This document shows positions 58,628-61,507 of a DNA stretch of 61,507 nt, in pieces. This stretch comes from an uncultured Microbulbifer sp. GTDB taxonomy: Bacteria; Pseudomonadota; Gammaproteobacteria; Pseudomonadales; Cellvibrionaceae. The translations under genes were made by a program, and so were the position numbers. The notes beneath the pieces were generated by a model. That model did no database searches, was not told the DNA's origin, and saw only the letters and a list, made by a program, of their open reading frames with translations. Each line of letters begins with the position of its first letter. Within the stretch, counting starts at the first letter, position 1. The stretch is taken from contig NZ_CANMKV010000026.1 in the NCBI RefSeq assembly GCF_947498635.1, forward strand, positions 1 to 61,507. The letters run 5' to 3'.

Positions 58628-58631
58628 ATCC

Positions 58632-59408
58632 GTGATCTTTCTCAAAAAACACCATAGAGACATCGTCTTCTACAAGGCGCTATGTAATTTACGATCCGAA
58701 GCGTCAAAAACTTACTTGAGCTTCCTCTGGTGGATCATAGAACCAATTTTTTCAATGGTGATCTACTATTTTATATTTGCCGTCGTATTTCAGCGGGGAA
58801 CCGATGATTTTGTCCCCTTCCTTCTCGTTGGATTAGTAGTTTGGCAGTGGTTTGCCCAATGTGTTAGCCACTGCTCAGCTGCAATCATCCAAAATCACGC
58901 ACTCATCAGTCAAGTCAACTTCCCCAAAGTAGTACTCCCATCGATTAATATCGTCATGGATACCTTCAAGTTCAGTATTGTATTTACCCTACTATTGATT
59001 AGCCTATGGATTATGGGGTATCCACCTACATGGAGTTATATTTATCTTCCTCTTATTCTCGGGATACAGTTTTTGCTGAATTATGCCTGTGGCCTGATCG
59101 CTAGTGCGCTCATTCCATTTGTACCAGATCTCTCTAATCTGATTCCCCATCTGCTACGACTCGGCATGTATGGTTCAGGTATCCTCTATACCGTCAGTTC
59201 GTTACCAGAAAACATTCAAGATATTCTCGCTTACAACCCAATGATCTGGGTCATTGAGAGCTACCGCGACATATTGATGTATAACCAAATACCTAACGTA
59301 TCTAGTTTGGCAGTTTACACCTGCGCAGCTATATCGCTTTATGCTCTTGCTAGATTAATAATGAGAAAGCTAAATCCCGTATTCGCAAGAGCACTGATGC
59401 AACGATGA
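58632..59408 (+). CDS. Polysaccharide ABC exporter permease (Wzm/KpsM type)
   Basis: Inner-membrane permease of 258 aa with six predicted helices that exports lipid-linked or reducing-end-anchored polysaccharide. The ABC-2 signature region includes FVPDLSNLIPHLLRLGMYGSGILY and a conserved SSLPENIQDILAYNPM. GTG start 4 bp after the previous stop. It overlaps the ATPase gene by 4 nt (ATGA). Confidence 0.92.
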   Translation: MIFLKKHHRDIVFYKALCNLRSEASKTYLSFLWWIIEPIFSMVIYYFIFAVVFQRGTDDFVPFLLVGLVVWQWFAQCVSHCSAAIIQNHALISQVNFPKVVLPSINIVMDTFKFSIVFTLLLISLWIMGYPPTWSYIYLPLILGIQFLLNYACGLIASALIPFVPDLSNLIPHLLRLGMYGSGILYTVSSLPENIQDILAYNPMIWVIESYRDILMYNQIPNVSSLAVYTCAAISLYALARLIMRKLNPVFARALMQR

Positions 59409-60109
59409 GTGAAAGCAAGAAGTCAGCCATAAGCTTGAAAAATGTACGGGTGACCTATCGCTCAGGCATTCCTTTTACCCGAGCAACCAGTGTTTATAGT
59501 CCACTGAAAGATATTAGTTTTGAGCTTTATGAGGGGGACTCGCTTGGAGTTCTTGGTCGCAATGGTGCAGGAAAAAGCACTCTACTTCGTCTCCTGAACG
59601 GTATCATCAAGCCTGATGACGGGAAAGTGATCAACCATGGTCACAGAACCGCACTACTTTCTTTGACCGTTGGCTACGACCAAAATCTTTCCGGTCGGCA
59701 AAACGCAGTTATCAGTGGCATGATGATGGGCCTTAAAAAACATTTTATCGTCAGTAAACTTGATGACATTAATGAGTTCGCCGAGCTAAGAGAGTTTTTT
59801 GATCAACCAGTTAAAAACTACTCTACGGGCATGAAGCAACGCCTTGGAATGGCTGTCGCAATTCATTTGAAATCTGATGTCTTACTGATTGATGAGATTT
59901 TAGCGGTCGGCGACTCTAGGTTTAGAAGGAAATCAGAGGCAGTAATGAGAGAGAAAATAACGTCAGGGGACACCGTAGTCCTGGTTTCTCACTCTACGGA
60001 AACTGTTAAGCGGCTTTGTAACAAGGCTATATGGATTGAAAATGGTGTTGTGGCTCAATACGGTGATAGCAAAGATGTAGTAGCATGTTATGAGGAATCA
60101 CAGAAGTAA
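59405..60109 (+). CDS. Polysaccharide ABC exporter ATPase (Wzt/KpsT type)
   Basis: Protein of 234 aa that powers the permease. Walker A is GRNGAGKST (51-59), the signature YSTGMKQRLGMA lies near residue 139 and Walker B is VLLIDEILAVGD. It lacks the C-terminal carbohydrate-binding domain of O9a-type Wzt, so it is of the short, KpsT-like kind, which does not itself recognise the chain end. Stop and next start share a base (TAATG). Confidence 0.93.
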   Translation: MSESKKSAISLKNVRVTYRSGIPFTRATSVYSPLKDISFELYEGDSLGVLGRNGAGKSTLLRLLNGIIKPDDGKVINHGHRTALLSLTVGYDQNLSGRQNAVISGMMMGLKKHFIVSKLDDINEFAELREFFDQPVKNYSTGMKQRLGMAVAIHLKSDVLLIDEILAVGDSRFRRKSEAVMREKITSGDTVVLVSHSTETVKRLCNKAIWIENGVVAQYGDSKDVVACYEESQK

Positions 60110-61290
60110 TGCGTGTTCTTATCTATGAGCCAATGCCAGATATTCAGCGCGCGGAAATCATCTTAGCAATCGCACGTAAAGAGTCCAAACTTGGAAGTAA
60201 TATTTTCCTTTTAGTCGAGGAAGAGGTACAGCTTTTTAGCAGAAACCACATCAATCAACCACACAGTGTAAACTGCACAAACATAGTAAAAGCAAAGGTT
60301 GCAACAAGCGGATTTAACTTTATCGCCCTGCCTAGAAGCAAAACTCTAGCGAAGCAATTCAAAGCGAATCCAAATAAAACCCTAAAAGAGATAAAACACT
60401 ATCGGACGAACCACTTCTATAAAGTGATAGAGAGCTTTAAACCTGACAAGATAATAATTTGGAATGGTCTACCTCATTATCAACAGGATTTTATAGATCT
60501 TGCCCGCGATATAAATCCAAATCAGAAATTTTCCTTCTTGGAAGCCGGCTGGTTTCCACAGTCAGGCACTTACTATGAAGATCCCCTCGGAGTAAATGCA
60601 CAAAGCTCGATCTCTATTACAAAGCCAAGAACTATTAGTTCGGAAGAGCGAAAAAACGTAAGGCAGTGGAAAGTGTCATATAGGGAAAAATTTGAGGATA
60701 ATAATATATCTGATAATGGATATGTATTTATCCCCCTCCAATTAGAAACAGACACAAACATTACAAAGTTTTCCCCATTTTCCACCATGAAAAACTTTCT
60801 TGAGTGGGCCGAATCACATGTAGCCCCCGAGATAACTATTATTGCACGCCAACACCCACTTGACCGCACCCCTCAACTTAACCTTCTCCCCCCAAATAGC
60901 CAAATAAAGCTCGACAACGAAACTCCACTACATCAATTGATATCAAAGTCCAGCTGTGTTTTGGGAATAAATAGTACTGTTTTACTTGAATCATTAACAT
61001 ACGACAAACCTGTTTACGCAGTAGGAAATGGGGTTTTTTCTGCAAGTAATGCCATCATTAAAGCAAGGCTGGATAAAACCATACCTATCCATCATGTATT
61101 CTCAATTAAAAACCAGGAAGAATTCCTTCACCTACTTTTCAATAAACAAAAAACTTTTGCCATACCCAAAACCTCTCTTTCAAATGCGCTATTGTCAGCC
61201 ATAAAAAGCCAAAAATATTCTCACTATCCACTATCAAGTATTATCTTTTCTACGCTTAGGGTATGGATAAAAAGTAAATTGCAAAAATAA
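60109..61290 (+). CDS. KpsS/KpsC-like capsule polysaccharide protein
   Basis: Protein of 393 aa related to the capsule biosynthesis family (PF05159 type), which includes the Kdo transferases that build the poly-Kdo linker of group 2 capsules. Visible family segments are LEAGWFPQSGTYYEDPLGVN (about 144-163), ARQHPLDR (H249, R253) and the LGINSTVLLESL loop (about 285-296). Together with the short ATPase it points to a group 2-like capsule or related export. Very A/T-rich. Assignment to KpsS versus a related glycosyltransferase is not decided by sequence alone. Confidence 0.75.
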   Translation: MRVLIYEPMPDIQRAEIILAIARKESKLGSNIFLLVEEEVQLFSRNHINQPHSVNCTNIVKAKVATSGFNFIALPRSKTLAKQFKANPNKTLKEIKHYRTNHFYKVIESFKPDKIIIWNGLPHYQQDFIDLARDINPNQKFSFLEAGWFPQSGTYYEDPLGVNAQSSISITKPRTISSEERKNVRQWKVSYREKFEDNNISDNGYVFIPLQLETDTNITKFSPFSTMKNFLEWAESHVAPEITIIARQHPLDRTPQLNLLPPNSQIKLDNETPLHQLISKSSCVLGINSTVLLESLTYDKPVYAVGNGVFSASNAIIKARLDKTIPIHHVFSIKNQEEFLHLLFNKQKTFAIPKTSLSNALLSAIKSQKYSHYPLSSIIFSTLRVWIKSKLQK

Positions 61291-61385
61291 TATGATGACT
61301 CCTGCTTTCGGACAATTAGTGCAACTGGTAATGGAGGGCTCAGCTGGCAGAGTTGACATCTCTCAACATCAAGAGAAAAACACTC

Positions 61386-61448
61386 ATGCGCTACTATCAG
61401 CTGTGCGAGAACGGACGATACCAGATTTACATCGTAAGCGGTACATGA
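61386..61448 (+). pseudogene. Possible remnant of an IS30-family transposase start
   Basis: A 20-codon frame reads MRYYQLCENGRYQIYIVSGT and stops. IS30 transposases begin with a very similar pattern (Y-x-x-L-x-x-x-x-RYQIY, followed by helix-turn-helix). The fragment then breaks off and the bases after it do not continue the expected domain in any frame I read. It may be a decayed element right behind the capsule genes. Short match, so tentative. Confidence 0.4.
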
Positions 61449-61507
61449 ACCACATTATTCTACTTGCTTTGACTGACTGGCATGATGCCCCCTCCATCAA
61501 CTTCGGA

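Noticed and set aside
1..61507. CRISPR arrays, tRNA or rRNA genes
   Set aside because: No spaced identical repeats and no tRNA- or rRNA-like stretch was seen by eye in the intergenic regions.

Overview
The window looks like a chromosomal segment of a marine gammaproteobacterium, probably near Microbulbifer/Cellvibrionales. This placement is an inference from gene content and order; no rRNA is present to confirm it. The gene order sthA - nqr operon - gap - mfd - csiV - nagZ - psrA - lexA - DUF6586 - topA - uspA - uup - slt - rlmKL - rmf - pyrD - gdhB - moxR/bat closely follows the order I recall from Pseudomonas aeruginosa (roughly PA2991 to PA3074). Some Pseudomonas genes are missing (sulA, fadAB) and others are inserted.

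Layout. 1-1.4 kb: an integron integrase with a LexA-like box at its promoter and an unusual repeated motif upstream; any cassette array would lie left of the window. 1.4-4 kb: GNAT, thioesterase and SthA, all on the minus strand. 4-11.2 kb: the minus-strand operon nqrABCDEF-apbE-nqrM, i.e. the Na+-pumping NADH:quinone oxidoreductase plus its flavin- and iron-insertion factors. A roughly 210-nt leader precedes it, holding a foldable domain and a terminator-like hairpin. 11.5-22.9 kb: gap, mfd, csiV, a cold-shock protein, an MscS channel, nagZ, psrA and a LOG-family gene. 23-28.6 kb: lexA with two SOS boxes, two small conserved genes, topA, a membrane-anchored protein of unknown function and uspA. 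28.7-38 kb: uup and slt, then a Ser/Thr phosphorylation module (membrane FHA protein plus glutaredoxin-like protein, divergent from a PP2C phosphatase and a kinase with PEGA-like and formylglycine-generating-enzyme-like domains). 38-47 kb: rlmKL, rmf, pyrD and the 180-kDa class NAD-glutamate dehydrogenase. 47.6-54.9 kb: a moxR-DUF58-DUF4381-batA-batB-batD operon. 55-61.3 kb: a surface-polysaccharide locus with three GT-B glycosyltransferases, an ABC exporter (Wzm/Wzt or KpsM/KpsT type) and a KpsS/KpsC-like protein. It is visibly richer in A+T than the core and is followed by what looks like a decayed IS30-type transposase start.

How the parts fit. LexA boxes occur both at lexA and, in degenerate form, at intI, suggesting SOS control of recombination. 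ApbE and NqrM are co-transcribed with the enzyme they mature. NagZ, Slt, CsiV and the Bat operon all act at the cell wall or envelope. The most interesting unexplained items are the nqrA leader RNA, the kinase/phosphatase/FHA module that has no type VI secretion genes around it, and the repeats in front of intI. Starts were moved from the longest open frame where a Shine-Dalgarno sequence, an overlap or a family N-terminus supported it; each case is noted.
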